From assembly GCF_020616515.1 (NCBI RefSeq), contig NZ_CP085135.1, positions 4,154,001-4,218,000 of the forward strand: 64,000 nucleotides of DNA, in the 5' to 3' direction. The stretch comes from Mesorhizobium sp. PAMC28654. Lineage in GTDB: Bacteria > Pseudomonadota > Alphaproteobacteria > Rhizobiales > Rhizobiaceae. The position numbers and the translations under genes are program-made. Position 1 is the stretch's first letter, and every line of letters begins with the position of its first letter. The notes under the pieces were generated by a model that worked only from the letters and a program-made list of their open reading frames with translations, was not told the origin of the DNA and made no database searches. This document shows, piece after piece, positions 49,239 through 60,473 of the stretch.

Positions 49239-50099
49239 ATGACGGCTGCCATGGACGAGCTTCTCGATATTCTCGACCTCGAGAAGCTGGAACACAATCT
49301 GTATCGTGGTCGCAGCCCCCAGGTCGAATGGCAGCGCGTGTTCGGCGGCCAGACGATCGCGCAGGCGCTGGTGGCGGCGCAGCGTACGGTCGAGCCCGAC
49401 CGTCACGTTCATTCGCTGCACGGCTACTTCATGCGGCCGGGCGACATCAAGGTGCCGATCATCTACGAGGTCGACCGCATCCGTGATGGCGGCTCGTTCA
49501 CCACGCGCCGGGTGCTGGCGATCCAGCACGGACAGGCGATCTTCTCGCTCGAAGCATCGTTCCAGGTCGACGAAAAGGGCCTTGAGCACCAGTTCACCTT
49601 GCCTGGCGACGTGCCGCCGCCCGAAGGGCTGCAGACGCAAAGGGAGTTGCTTGAGAAGGCCGAGCACGTGCCGGCGGCAATCCGCCGCTTCTGGGCGCGG
49701 GAGCGGCCGCTGGAGTTGCGGCCGGTCAACCTCGAACACTATGAGAGCCGCGACAAGCTGCCGCCCCGGCAGAATGTCTGGATACGCCTTGCCGGGCCGG
49801 TTCCCGACGATCGCGCGCTGCAATCCGTGCTGCTCGCCTACCTTTCCGACATGACGCTGCTGGACACCTCGACCTTCGCGCATGGACGCGGTCTTTTCGA
49901 TCCCGACATCCAGGCGGCGAGCCTCGACCATTCGATGTGGTTCCACAGGCAGCATCCACTCGACGGCTGGCTGCTCTATGTCCAGGACAGCCCCTCGAGC
50001 TCGGGCTCGCGCGGTTTCAGCCGCGGCACGCTCTATGCTCGCGACGGCACGCTGATCGCCTCGGTGGCCCAGGAAGGGTTGATCCGGCTGCGGCGTTAA
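49239..50099 (+). CDS. tesB: Acyl-CoA thioesterase II
   Basis: A 286-residue double-hotdog thioesterase. It begins MTAAMDELLDILDLEKLEHN, then FGGQTIAQALVAAQRTV and HSLHGYFMRPGD in the first hotdog, and ASLDHSMWFHRQHPLDGWLL with VAQEGLIR in the second. The catalytic Asp, Thr/Ser and Gln of TesB fall in the LDHSMWFH, SPSSSGSRGF and AQEG regions. It hydrolyses acyl-CoA to free acid and CoA. Confidence 0.94.
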   Translation: MTAAMDELLDILDLEKLEHNLYRGRSPQVEWQRVFGGQTIAQALVAAQRTVEPDRHVHSLHGYFMRPGDIKVPIIYEVDRIRDGGSFTTRRVLAIQHGQAIFSLEASFQVDEKGLEHQFTLPGDVPPPEGLQTQRELLEKAEHVPAAIRRFWARERPLELRPVNLEHYESRDKLPPRQNVWIRLAGPVPDDRALQSVLLAYLSDMTLLDTSTFAHGRGLFDPDIQAASLDHSMWFHRQHPLDGWLLYVQDSPSSSGSRGFSRGTLYARDGTLIASVAQEGLIRLRR

Positions 50100-50262
50100 C
50101 CAGAACGAGGGCTGGCCCCATTCTGACGTTGCCTACAAAGTAAGCTATTCAATAAAACTGCCTAATTTTTAGGCTGATGCTTTGCCGTGCCTGTGAGCCA
50201 GTGGTGGCATTAGCCGGCTCAATCCTTTTGTTTACAACAGGTTAACACACTGCTTCGGCAAC

Positions 50263-50278
50263 TGGCACGGAGCTTGAA
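50263..50278 (+). promoter_or_regulatory. Sigma-54 promoter of glnK-amtB
   Basis: TGGCACGGAGCTTGAA fits the -24/-12 consensus TGGCACG-N4-TTGCA except for one A in place of C at the -12 GC. It lies 85 bases before glnK. Nitrogen-regulated glnK-amtB operons are normally driven by sigma-54 with NtrC. I see no clean NtrC site in the AT-rich stretch upstream. Confidence 0.8.
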
Positions 50279-50356
50279 TCCTCGTGAGCACTCTCCGGCT
50301 CTCATTGGGATCGGTGAAGTCGTGCAAACGCGGGGGACCGCAACAGCAAAGGGTGA

Positions 50357-52095
<1,739 letters not shown>

Positions 52096-52153
52096 GGTCC
52101 TTTCGCCAAGGGACCGGCGGAACCCTCCTCCCGCCGGTCCCATAACCATCGAC

Positions 52154-52192
52154 GCAATTCCGGGAAAACCGCTGCATCTTTCCTTGAATTGC
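52154..52192. repeat. Palindromic intergenic repeat, AAAACCGCT family, copy 2
   Basis: Arms GCAATTC / GAATTGC enclose GGAAA / TTTCC and a loop with AACCGCTGCAT. It is a slightly shorter version of the repeat at 3564-3607. Confidence 0.65.
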
Positions 52193-52235
52193 CCAAAAAT
52201 CCCGTCGTGACGCTCCCGAAAGGTGCTCACGCATT

Positions 52236-52266
52236 GAGGCCCGGACCTGTCCGGGCCTCCTTTTTT
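52236..52266 (+). terminator. Intrinsic terminator after amtB
   Basis: A perfect nine-base stem GAGGCCCGG / CCGGGCCTC with a six-base loop, followed by CTTTTTTG. It lies about 140 bases past amtB, beyond the palindromic repeat. Confidence 0.9.
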
Positions 52267-52416
52267 GCCGCAGTGCCGGCAACGCGCGGTACGATCACGT
52301 TCGCTTGATAAGTCATTTGATTGCGCGGCACCGTGAAACATCGGCGGCACCGGTTCCGAATTGTGAGGGCGATCGTCGTTCGGCGCTCGTTCAAACAACA
52401 GGGAAGGAACTTCATC

Positions 52417-52692
52417 ATGAACATCAAGAATATCTGCCTCGGAGCGCTCGCTCTTTCCATGGTCAGCGGCGTGGCATTTGCCGGCATTCTCGACAACCCC
52501 GACAACATGTCGCCGTTCTTCACCGATTCCGGCATGAAAACCATGAAGCCGATGGCCGAATTCAAGACCGCCTTCATGGCCATGCCGATGGAAAAGCAGG
52601 AAGCGATGAAGAAGGAGTGCAACGACACGGCGATGAGCAACCCTCACGCCGAGTTCTGCCAGAACGTGCGCATGCTCGGCGGCAGCAAATAA
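52417..52692 (+). CDS. Small secreted hypothetical protein
   Basis: A 91-residue protein with a signal peptide (MNIKNICLGALALSMVSGVA, cleavage near AFAG). The mature part is rich in Met (SGMKTMKPMAEFKTAFMAMP) and has two cysteines (KKECNDTAM and AEFCQNVRM) that could form a disulfide. GGGAAGGAA precedes the ATG. No family recognised; the Met-rich region could bind a metal, but that is only a guess. Confidence 0.7.
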   Translation: MNIKNICLGALALSMVSGVAFAGILDNPDNMSPFFTDSGMKTMKPMAEFKTAFMAMPMEKQEAMKKECNDTAMSNPHAEFCQNVRMLGGSK

Positions 52693-52888
52693 GCGCGACC
52701 AGACCAACATCCGAACCGTTTCCGGCAACGTGGAATGATGGCGGGCCAGTGTGCCCGCCATTGTCATTCGGGGCCTGCGGAGCGTGTTGGCAAGGCAGCA
52801 AATTTTCGCTCCGTTCGGCAGGAGTGACCGACGCTTCGGCATGCATGATCCGCCATCGAAGAATATGAGGGCGCGAGGGCTCCCATGG

Positions 52889-52904
52889 TTAATGCCGCCT
52901 TAAC
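52889..52904. promoter_or_regulatory. CtrA-type binding site upstream of ftsK
   Basis: TTAATGCCGCCTTAAC fits TTAA-N7-TTAAC exactly. It ends 80 bases before the ftsK ATG, where promoter-proximal control of a division gene would be expected. Confidence 0.65.
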
Positions 52905-52984
52905 CTTCCCGCCGATAATCTGGCGTCCGAATCTCCCGGAGTGCGTCATGCGCCCGGCCGAGACAATGACAGACGGGGAAGAGC

Positions 52985-55634
52985 ATGCGTTCAGGGGCTT
53001 CAGCACCGCTCGCGCTGACCGACACGGGGCACGGCATCCAGGCATTCGCGCGGCGCCAGGTCGGCCGGCTGGTCGGCGCTGGGCTGTTCGCGCTGGTTGC
53101 CTTCGGGGTGGCCAGCCTCGCCACATGGAACGTCGCCGATCCGAGTTTTTCCCACGCCACGGCCAATATCGTCACCAACGCCATGGGTTATCCGGGCGCG
53201 GTGTTCTCCGACCTCGCGATGCAGTTCTTCGGCCTGGCCGCAGTCGCGGCCCTGGTTCCGGCGGTGATCTGGGGGGCCCTGCTGTTCACGGCCCGGGGTG
53301 TCGACAGGCTGCCGAAGCGCGGGCTTGGCTGGTTCGGCTTTGCCTTGCTTGCCGCCGCCATCGCCGGCTGCGTGGTGCCGCCGAAAACCTGGCCGTTGCC
53401 GACCGGCCTTGGCGGCGTGTTTGGCGATATGGTGCTCAAGATCCCCGGCCTCGTCATCGGTGGCTATCCCAAGGGCATCATTGCCAGCATCATCGCGGTG
53501 CTCCTGGCTTCACCGACCGTATGGCTGTTTGCCTATGGCGCGGCGCTGATTGCGCGCAAGAACGGGTTCGCCGTCCTCGAGCCTGAAGCCGCCGATCCAC
53601 GGAGCCAGGACGAGGTGCTCTTCGAGCATGAGGAGGAGGATGAAGGCGACGGGGGCATCCTGGCGCTTGGCGCCATCACCCATTGGTGGCTGTCGCTGCG
53701 TGCCTATCTGCGCCGGCGTGCCGCGCGCCGCATGGAAGAGGACGGCCTGGAGCCCGAGATGGAGGCGCGGCCCAGCGCCTGGCGCCGCGCCGCTGAACGG
53801 GTCGAATCAGCCGAATTCGCCGAAGCGCGGATGAGCGCGGATGGCCGCGCCCGCGTCGAGCCGGAATTCTTCGCCGCCATGGTCAATGATCGCAGCGCCT
53901 CGATTGACCCCGACGACGCCGATGTCTTCGACGCCGAGGACGACGATTTCGCGCCTGAACCCAGCCAACGCCGCGCCGAGCCGACCGCAAAGGTCCAGCA
54001 GTTCCGCTCCGATGCCGCCACGCGCGTAGAGGCGCCCGCACCCCGGCCGGCCCCGGGTGGGCGGGTCCAGCGCGAGGCGCAGACGTCGCTCATCGGTTCC
54101 GAAACATTTGAAATGCCGTCACTGCATTTCCTGTCCGAGCCGAAGAATGTCGTGCGCGATGCCAGCCTGTCCAAGGACGCGCTGGAGCAGAATGCCCGCC
54201 TGCTTGAAGGCGTGCTGGAGGATTTCGGCGTCAAGGGCGAGATCATCGCCGTCCGTCCCGGTCCGGTCGTCACACTCTATGAACTCGAGCCCGCGCCCGG
54301 CATCAAATCGTCGCGGGTCATTGGTCTTTCCGACGACATTGCCCGCTCGATGAGCGCGATCGCCTGCCGTGTCGCCGTGGTGCCCGGCCGCAACGCCATC
54401 GGCATCGAGCTGCCGAACGCCAAGCGCGAGACCGTGTATCTCAGGGAAATCCTGGCCAGCCGCGATTTCGAAACGACCAAGGCCAAGCTGGCGCTGGCGC
54501 TTGGCAAGACCATCAATGGCGAGGCCGTCATCGTCGACATCGCCAAGATGCCGCACGTGCTGGTCGCCGGCACCACCGGTTCGGGCAAGTCGGTCGCCAT
54601 CAACACCATGATCCTGTCGCTGCTCTACCGGCTGAGGCCGGATGAATGCCGCCTGATCATGATCGACCCGAAGATGCTGGAACTCTCGGTCTATGACGGC
54701 ATCCCGCATCTTTTGACACCGGTGGTCACCGATCCGAAGAAGGCCGTGGTGGCGCTGAAATGGACCGTGCGCGAGATGGAAGATCGATATCGCAAGATGT
54801 CGAAGGTCGGTGTGCGCAACATCGACGGGTTCAATGCGCGCGTCAGCCAGGCCGACAAGAAGGGCGAGAAGATCTCGCGCACCGTGCAGACCGGCTTCGA
54901 CCGGCAGACCGGCGAGGCGATCTACGAGACCGAGAATCTCGATCTCGAGCCGATGCCCTACATCGTCGTCATCATCGACGAGATGGCCGACCTGATGATG
55001 GTGGCCGGCAAGGATATCGAGGGCGCGGTGCAGCGCCTGGCGCAGATGGCGCGCGCCGCCGGCATCCATGTCATCATGGCCACGCAGCGCCCGTCGGTCG
55101 ACGTCATCACCGGCACCATCAAGGCAAACTTCCCAACCCGCATCTCCTTCCAGGTGACGTCGAAGATCGACAGCCGGACCATCCTTGGCGAGCAGGGCGC
55201 GGAGCAGCTGCTCGGCATGGGCGACATGCTCTACATGGCCGGCGGCGGCCGCATCCAGCGCGTGCACGGCCCCTTCGTGTCCGACGAGGAGGTGGAGAAG
55301 ATCGTCGCCCATCTCAAGCTGCAGGGCGTGCCCGAATATCTCGACGCCATCACCGAGGATGACGGCGAGGATGATGACGAGCCGTCGGGCAAGGGTGGCT
55401 CCGGCGGCGGCGGCGGCAATTTCGAGGATTCCGACGATCCCTACGATCAGGCGGTTTCCGTGGTGCTGCGCGACGGCAAGGCCTCGACCAGCTATATCCA
55501 GCGCCGCCTCGGCATCGGCTACAACCGTGCCGCCTCGATCATCGAGAAGATGGAGAAGGAAGGCATTGTCGGGGCCGGCCAACCATGCCGGGAAGCGCGA
55601 GATCCTGGTGCCGACGGAAGAGGACAAGTTCTGA
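52985..55634 (+). CDS. ftsK: DNA translocase FtsK, frameshift near C-terminus
   Basis: About 882 residues. The N-terminal domain has four membrane helices (residues about 30-205), then an acidic, Arg-rich linker to about residue 370. In the motor, Walker A is GTTGSGKS at 529-536 and Walker B has D665 in [11 protein letters not shown]. The C-terminal gamma winged helix has [25 protein letters not shown]. At about 55574-55577 one extra base shifts the frame; the corrected end reads [18 protein letters not shown] and stops at 55634. As written, translation would continue and fuse to the next protein. It pumps DNA toward dif at division and activates XerCD. Confidence 0.93.
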
Positions 55635-55801
55635 CGCGGGCCGCCGCGCGCTTGAAGGACGACAAAGGGAAACCTTTGGGGGGAAACCTTTGGGCCATCC
55701 CGCGCGTTGCTAGGACAAAGGTGTGGCGCGGCCGCCAAACTTCAGCCCAACTGGGGGCTCATGCACCGACGCACGATACGAACCAGACGAAAGTGACCGG
55801 C

Positions 55802-56482
55802 ATGAAAAACGACCTTCCCGCCCTCGGCGATTTTGCCCCGACCCGCCGCAAGCTCCTTGGCCTCGGCCTGATGGTTGCCGGTGCGGCCGCCATCAATGTC
55901 GTGCCCGGGTTCCAGTTGCTGGCGTCGGCGCAAGCCGCGGTGCCCACGGCGGCGCAGAAGATCGCCGACCATTTCTCCTCGGTTAAAACGATGAGCGGCG
56001 AGTTCGTCCAGTTCGGCCCCAAGGGTGAGCAGACCGGCGGCAAGTTCTTCCTGGAACGGCCGGGCAAGATCCGCTTCAACTATGACGGCGCCTCGAATTT
56101 CAGGGTCATTTCCGACGGCAAGTCGGTGGTCATCCTCAACAAGAAGCTGAACACATCCGACCTTTATCCCCTCTCGAAGACGCCGCTGAAGCTGCTGCTC
56201 GACGACAGGATCGACCTCTCCGGCGACCGCGTCAAAAGCGTCAAGGAAGAGAACGACCTGACCACCATCCAGCTTGCGGATAAAAATGTCTTCGGCAATT
56301 CGAGGATCACCATGATGTTCGATCCGAAATCCTATGAACTGCGCCAGTGGACCATCACCGACGCGCAGGGCAAGGACACGACGGTGATGATCTTCAACGT
56401 CAAGGAAGGCGTGAGTTTCGCCGCCGACACCTTTGCCATCGACTACACCGCCAACCGCGAGCTCAACACCAATTCGCGCTGA
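55802..56482 (+). CDS. LolA-like outer-membrane lipoprotein carrier protein
   Basis: A 226-residue protein. The N-terminus [20 protein letters not shown] has a twin-arginine-like motif before the hydrophobic core, with cleavage near SAQAA. The mature part follows the LolA pattern: [38 protein letters not shown] and [16 protein letters not shown], ending [16 protein letters not shown]. LolA carries lipoproteins across the periplasm. It lies 167 bases after the corrected ftsK end and is in frame with the shifted ftsK only by the indel; the Shine-Dalgarno is weak. Confidence 0.88.
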   Translation: MKNDLPALGDFAPTRRKLLGLGLMVAGAAAINVVPGFQLLASAQAAVPTAAQKIADHFSSVKTMSGEFVQFGPKGEQTGGKFFLERPGKIRFNYDGASNFRVISDGKSVVILNKKLNTSDLYPLSKTPLKLLLDDRIDLSGDRVKSVKEENDLTTIQLADKNVFGNSRITMMFDPKSYELRQWTITDAQGKDTTVMIFNVKEGVSFAADTFAIDYTANRELNTNSR

Positions 56483-56675
56483 CGCTCGCCGCCTCACGGC
56501 GTTGTCCCGGACACTTGCCGCGATAGTTGTGGAAAGCCGCGCGTCGTGCCCGACAGGGCGCGGCGCAGCTTGTTTTTGAGGCTTGCGACTGGCAGGTTCG
56601 CGCCCTGACCTTTTCAAAGCGTCACGATCCGTCAAATCGTTCAATTTGACGGCCTGCGTCGCCCTGGATCCCGCC

Positions 56676-57482
56676 ATGCCTTTTTCCATCGCCACCTGGA
56701 ACATCAACTCCGTTCGCCTGCGGATGCCCATCGTCGAGCGACTGCTCCTCGAGCAGGCACCGGACGTGCTCTGCCTGCAGGAGACGAAAGTTCCCGACGA
56801 GCTGTTTTCCGAGAAGGCTTTCCGCAAGCTCGGCTACGAGCACATCGCCTTCCACGGCCAGAAGGGCTATCACGGCGTGGCGACAGTGGCGCGCCGGCCG
56901 ATCGAGATCGTCGAAAAGCGGCGCTTCTGCGAGATCGAGGACAGCCGGCATCTGTCGGTGACCGTGCGGGCCGGCGGCAAGACGATCCTGGTGCACAATT
57001 TCTACGTTCCGGCGGGCGGCGACGAGCCGGACCCGGTCATCAACAAGAAGTTCAGGCACAAGCTCGATTTCGTCGCCGAGATGAATGCCATCCGCGCCGA
57101 GCACGACGAGGTGTCGGCCTCGATCCTGGTCGGCGACCTCAACATCGCGCCGTTGGAGCACGATGTCTGGTCGCACAAGCAACTGCTCAAGGTGGTTAGC
57201 CACACGCCGGTCGAGACCGAAAACTTCGAGGCAATGCGCCTGGCCGGAAACTGGGTCGACCTGATGCGGCTCAACGTGCCGCTGGAGCAGAAGCTCTACA
57301 CATGGTGGAGTTATCGCGCGCAGGACTGGGAAACGTCCGACCGCGGCCGGCGGCTCGACCATGTCTGGTCGTCGCCAAACCTGGTGCCAAGCTTTGCCGG
57401 CTACGAAATCCTGCGCCTGGCACGCGGCTGGGATCGTCCGTCGGACCATGTGCCGGTGATCGCGCGGTTCGACTTGGATTAA
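56676..57482 (+). CDS. xthA: Exodeoxyribonuclease III
   Basis: A 268-residue AP endonuclease/3'-exonuclease of the EEP fold. Motifs are SIATWNINSVRLR, LCLQETKVPDE (metal-binding Glu), LVGDLNIAPLEHDVW (Asp and Asn), RRLDHVWSS and PSDHVPVIARF (catalytic Asp and His). It repairs abasic and oxidised sites. The ATG at 56676 gives the family start MPFSIATWN; the longer frame from 56583 is unlikely. Confidence 0.95.
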   Translation: MPFSIATWNINSVRLRMPIVERLLLEQAPDVLCLQETKVPDELFSEKAFRKLGYEHIAFHGQKGYHGVATVARRPIEIVEKRRFCEIEDSRHLSVTVRAGGKTILVHNFYVPAGGDEPDPVINKKFRHKLDFVAEMNAIRAEHDEVSASILVGDLNIAPLEHDVWSHKQLLKVVSHTPVETENFEAMRLAGNWVDLMRLNVPLEQKLYTWWSYRAQDWETSDRGRRLDHVWSSPNLVPSFAGYEILRLARGWDRPSDHVPVIARFDLD

Positions 57483-57485
57483 GTA

Positions 57486-57980
57486 TCATGTTTGGGATCG
57501 GCGCTGTTCCCATTCGGGCCGCAGCTGCGACATGACCAGCTCGTCGCGGTGAACGCCTTTGAAAAAGGCACTGCCTCGCGCAATGCCCTCGGCCGTGAAT
57601 CCGACAGCCTCGTAGGCACGCCGCGCACGATGATTGTCCGGGAACAGGCCAATCCAGAGCCGATGGGCGTCTGTCTCGACGAAAACCCGATCAACCACGG
57701 CTGCCAGGAGCAATCTGCCAAAGCCCTGTCCCGGCGCGATGACAGTGATTCGCTTGACCAGTGTCACACGCTCGGTCGAAGCCCATTGGCGAAGGATGGC
57801 AAAGCCGGTGGGTACTGAGCCGTCGACACCGATAAAGTAGGCATGGCTGCCGTCGACAAAGGCTTCGCGATGACGCGATTCGCCCCAACGCCCGACAAGA
57901 GCGTCATAACCTTCGCGCCGTTCGGTAGCCATGATGAAGGGCAGGTCATTTTCGGTGGCGCGAACGAGCCGGAAGTCCAT
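57486..57980 (-). CDS. GNAT-family N-acetyltransferase, separated from its upstream partner by IS630
   Basis: A 164-residue acetyltransferase starting MDFRLVRATENDLPFIMATE. The acetyl-CoA motif is ITVIAPGQGFGRLLLAAVVD, and the end region is GLFPDNHRARRAYEAVGF, as in RimI/RimJ-like proteins. The IS630 insertion begins 14 bases upstream of its ATG. Before the insertion, its start lay about ten bases after the stop of the cyclic-nucleotide-binding gene, so the two were likely one operon. Expression now must rely on read-through or an IS promoter. Confidence 0.87.
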   Translation of the reverse strand: MDFRLVRATENDLPFIMATERREGYDALVGRWGESRHREAFVDGSHAYFIGVDGSVPTGFAILRQWASTERVTLVKRITVIAPGQGFGRLLLAAVVDRVFVETDAHRLWIGLFPDNHRARRAYEAVGFTAEGIARGSAFFKGVHRDELVMSQLRPEWEQRRSQT

Positions 57981-57994
57981 GTGCGCGCCGCCTA

Positions 57995-59048
57995 GAGCAG
58001 AATCTGATCATTCCGGCTCATATCCTGTTGCGGCGAAGTAGTTGGCGCACTCGGTTGGTGTGAAGCAAGGCAGTGCGGCGCTGATGGTATCCCACAATTC
58101 CGCGACGGTTCGTGCGGCGGCTTTGCGTAGAATCGATTTCAGCTTGGAAAAGGCGTTCTCGATCGGGTTGAAGTCGGGGGAATAGGGCGGGAGGAACATC
58201 ATCCTTGCGCCGGTTGCTTCGATCGCCACACGGGCGGCTGCGCTTTTGTGCGCCGGCAGGTTGTCGAGGATCACGACATCGTCGGGCCGCAGCGTCGGCA
58301 CGAGAACCTGCTCGACATAGGCGACAAACCATTCGCCAGTCATCGGGCCGTCCAGGACCATTGGCGCGGTCATGCCAGTGAGGCGCAGGGCGCCGGTGAA
58401 CGTCGTCGTCTTCCAATGGCCATGCGGGATTGGCGATCGGCACCGCATCCCGCGCTTCGTGCGCCCCCGCAGTCGAGCCATCTTTGTCGAGGCTCCGGTC
58501 TCGTCGATGAAGACCAGATGCTCGGGATCAAGATCGGGCTGGGCGTCGAACCAGGCGTTTCGTCGCGCCGCCACGTCTGGCCGCTCCTGCTCGCTGGCGT
58601 GCGCCGTTTTTTTTGAAGGTCATGGAGTGACGATCGAGAAACCGCCAGATCGTGCTCGTCGCAAACGACGCGCCATGCTCCTGTCGCAGCAACTCGGCGA
58701 GTTCGACCAGCGTGATGTCCACCCGCCTCTCGATCGCCGCCAGGATGATGTCGCGATACGCTTCAACGCGGTGGGACCGCCTGTCGCCGCCCTGCGGCTT
58801 TGCGCAGGTGGCTCCGGTCTCGCGCCATTCCCGGACCCAACGCACCGAGCTTGCCGCCGCCACGCCAAATCGCGCCGCTGCCGCCCGTCGCGACAGGCCG
58901 CCATCAACCGCTGCGACCACCCGAGCCCGCAAATCTTCCGATAAGGATTTCGCCATGCCATGCCGGCCTCCGAATCCAGCAGATATGCTGAATCAGATTT
59001 CCAATCCCAACGAAACCCCTATCGATTCTATCCGCTCGGATTTTGCTC
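57995..59048 (-). mobile_element. IS630-family element, copy 2 (intact)
   Basis: A 1054-base element bounded by TA at 57993-57994 and 59049-59050. The terminal repeats are GAGCAGAATCTGATCATT and GAGCAAAATCCGAGCGG, identical to those of copy 1. Its first transposase frame gives the same protein as copy 1, so transposition was recent. It lies in the opposite orientation to copy 1. Confidence 0.95.
58008..58956 (-). CDS. IS630-family transposase (two frames joined by slippage)
   Basis: The first frame (58528-58956) holds the helix-turn-helix part, MAKSLSEDLRARVVAAVDGG and FGVAAASSVRWVREWRETGA. The second (58008-58574) holds the DDE part: VFIDETGAS, VVILDNLPAHKSA and PYSPDFNPIENAFSKLK. They overlap, and the second is in the +1 frame. 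A run of eight A lies at the junction (AAAAAAAACGGC on the coding strand). The same run in both copies suggests programmed frameshifting or transcriptional slippage rather than decay. The joined product is about 316 residues. Confidence 0.9.
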
Positions 59049-59503
59049 TAGCCCGCGAAGCGCGGCGCCAGTTCCTCGATGCGGCGGATCATCGCCTGGA
59101 AATCCTCGGAGATGCGCTGGTGCAGATGGGCTGCAATCTCGGGGTATTCCTCCAGGATGCGGCGGAACATCTTCCTGCTCAGCCGTATCACTTCCGAATC
59201 GATCGCGGCGGAGGCGCTTGTCAGCCGCTTGGTGTCGGCGATCAATGCCAGTTCACTCAGCATGGCGCCGGGGCCGGCCGTGCCTATCGGGATGCGCTCG
59301 CCATTCTGCTCGCGGTAGAGCGCGATTCGTCCGCTGACCACGACATAGGCCGAATCAGCCTCGTCGTCCTCACGGTAGAGCTTGCGATCGGCCTGCAGCA
59401 GGGTGGTCTCGGCGCCGAAGGCGAGCAGGCGCAGCTGTTCCTGCGTGAAACCCTGGAAGAGCCCCACGGCGGACAGGATGCGGATATCGTCATCCAGCGC
59501 CAT
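59048..59503 (-). CDS. Cyclic nucleotide-binding (CRP/EAL-type cNMP) domain protein
   Basis: A 151-residue protein with one cNMP-binding beta-roll: LFQGFTQEQLRLLAFGAETT, ALYREQNGERIPIGTAGPGA and MLSELALIADTKRLTSASA. It has no DNA-binding domain. A C-terminal helix (ISEDFQAMIRRIEELAPRF) follows. The stop is TAG, of which TA is the IS630 target and the G comes from the inserted element; the original stop was also TAG. The start is the ATG at 59503, with a weak ribosome binding site. Confidence 0.87.
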   Translation of the reverse strand: MALDDDIRILSAVGLFQGFTQEQLRLLAFGAETTLLQADRKLYREDDEADSAYVVVSGRIALYREQNGERIPIGTAGPGAMLSELALIADTKRLTSASAAIDSEVIRLSRKMFRRILEEYPEIAAHLHQRISEDFQAMIRRIEELAPRFAG

Positions 59504-59624
59504 CTAACTATGTCCCCGAACCGACAGTCCGACTCCTCCTCTACGAGTTCGATCCAAACTGCCCCCAGCATCAGGACCGTACCCGAAAAGCGCCCGCCCA
59601 GCCGCTTATTGGATAATGAAATGT

Positions 59625-60308
59625 TTAAGGAACCAGCTTGTAGCCGCCGCTTTCTGTCACAAGAATTTCCGCATTGGAAGGATCGCGTTCGATCTTCTGG
59701 CGCAGCCGGTAGACATGGGTTTCCAGCGTGTGCGTGGTGACGCCGGAATTGTAGCCCCATACTTCCTCGAGCAGCACGTCGCGCGTCACCACCTTCTGGT
59801 CGGCGCGGTAGAGATACTTGATGATCGAGGCCTCCTTTTCCGTCAGCCTGACCTTGCCGCCACGTGCGTCGAGCAGCAGCTTCTGGCTTGGCTTGAACGT
59901 ATAGGGGCCAACCGAGAAGGTGGCGTCCTCGCTCTGCTCGTGCTGGCGAAGCTGGGCGCGGATGCGGGCCAGCAGCACGGCGAAGCGGAACGGCTTCGTG
60001 ACATAGTCGTTGGCGCCGGCTTCAAGGCCAAGGATGGTGTCCGAATCGGTGTCGTGGCCGGTCAGCATGATGATGGGCGCCTTGTAGCCGCCCTTGCGCA
60101 GGATCTTTACCGCCTCGCGGCCATCCATGTCGGGCAGCCCGACATCCATGATGAGCAGATCAATGAGGCCGCCGCGTGCCGCGGCGACGCCTTTTGCCGC
60201 GCTCGATTCCTGCAGGACATCGAACTCCTCGTAGAGGGATAATTGCTCGACGAGGGTGCCGCGCAGGTCGTCATCGTCGTCGACGATCAGAATGGTGCGT
60301 GAAGTCAT
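59625..60308 (-). CDS. cenR: OmpR-type response regulator, CenR-like
   Basis: A 227-residue regulator. The receiver domain has the acidic pocket DDDDD near residues 10-14, phospho-acceptor D55 in LLIMDVGLPDMDG, and K in YVTKPFRFAVLLARI. The C-terminal winged helix has RLTEKEASIIKYLYRADQ and HTLETHVYRLRQKIE. The stretch LLARIRAQLRQHEQSEDATF and the last 60 residues closely recall CenR, an envelope regulator of alphaproteobacteria essential in Caulobacter. No histidine kinase is adjacent, as in other genomes. Confidence 0.82.
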   Translation of the reverse strand: MTSRTILIVDDDDDLRGTLVEQLSLYEEFDVLQESSAAKGVAAARGGLIDLLIMDVGLPDMDGREAVKILRKGGYKAPIIMLTGHDTDSDTILGLEAGANDYVTKPFRFAVLLARIRAQLRQHEQSEDATFSVGPYTFKPSQKLLLDARGGKVRLTEKEASIIKYLYRADQKVVTRDVLLEEVWGYNSGVTTHTLETHVYRLRQKIERDPSNAEILVTESGGYKLVP

Positions 60309-60473
60309 GGATCAATCCGTTGTTTTGAAAAGTAAATTCAGTTGACCGCTGCGTATTTATGCGGAAGCTGGCCGACACAATAGCCGATCACAGTGATTTG
60401 TTCCGTGGCACGATCATACAAGAAAAAACACGATCGCAATGCAGCCGGCGCAATTTTGCGAAAAGGACTGCGT

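Larger units (their letters stand above)
52096..52416. other. Intergenic region after amtB
   Basis: A 321-base spacer holding a palindromic repeat (52154-52192), an intrinsic terminator (52236-52266) and the leader of a small secreted-protein gene. No other feature is supported. Confidence 0.6.

Noticed and set aside
50160-50174. GCCTAATTTTTAGGC palindrome after tesB as a terminator
   Set aside because: The stem is short and AT-rich with no T run after it, so I do not call it a terminator.
50180-50215. An NtrC site upstream of glnK
   Set aside because: Only loose TGCC...GGCA symmetry is present with wrong spacing for the TGCACC-N5-GGTGCA type.
52985-56482. A single 1165-codon protein (FtsK fused to LolA)
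   Set aside because: The fusion exists only because of a one-base indel near 55575. The normal FtsK ending and a separate LolA signal peptide are both present.
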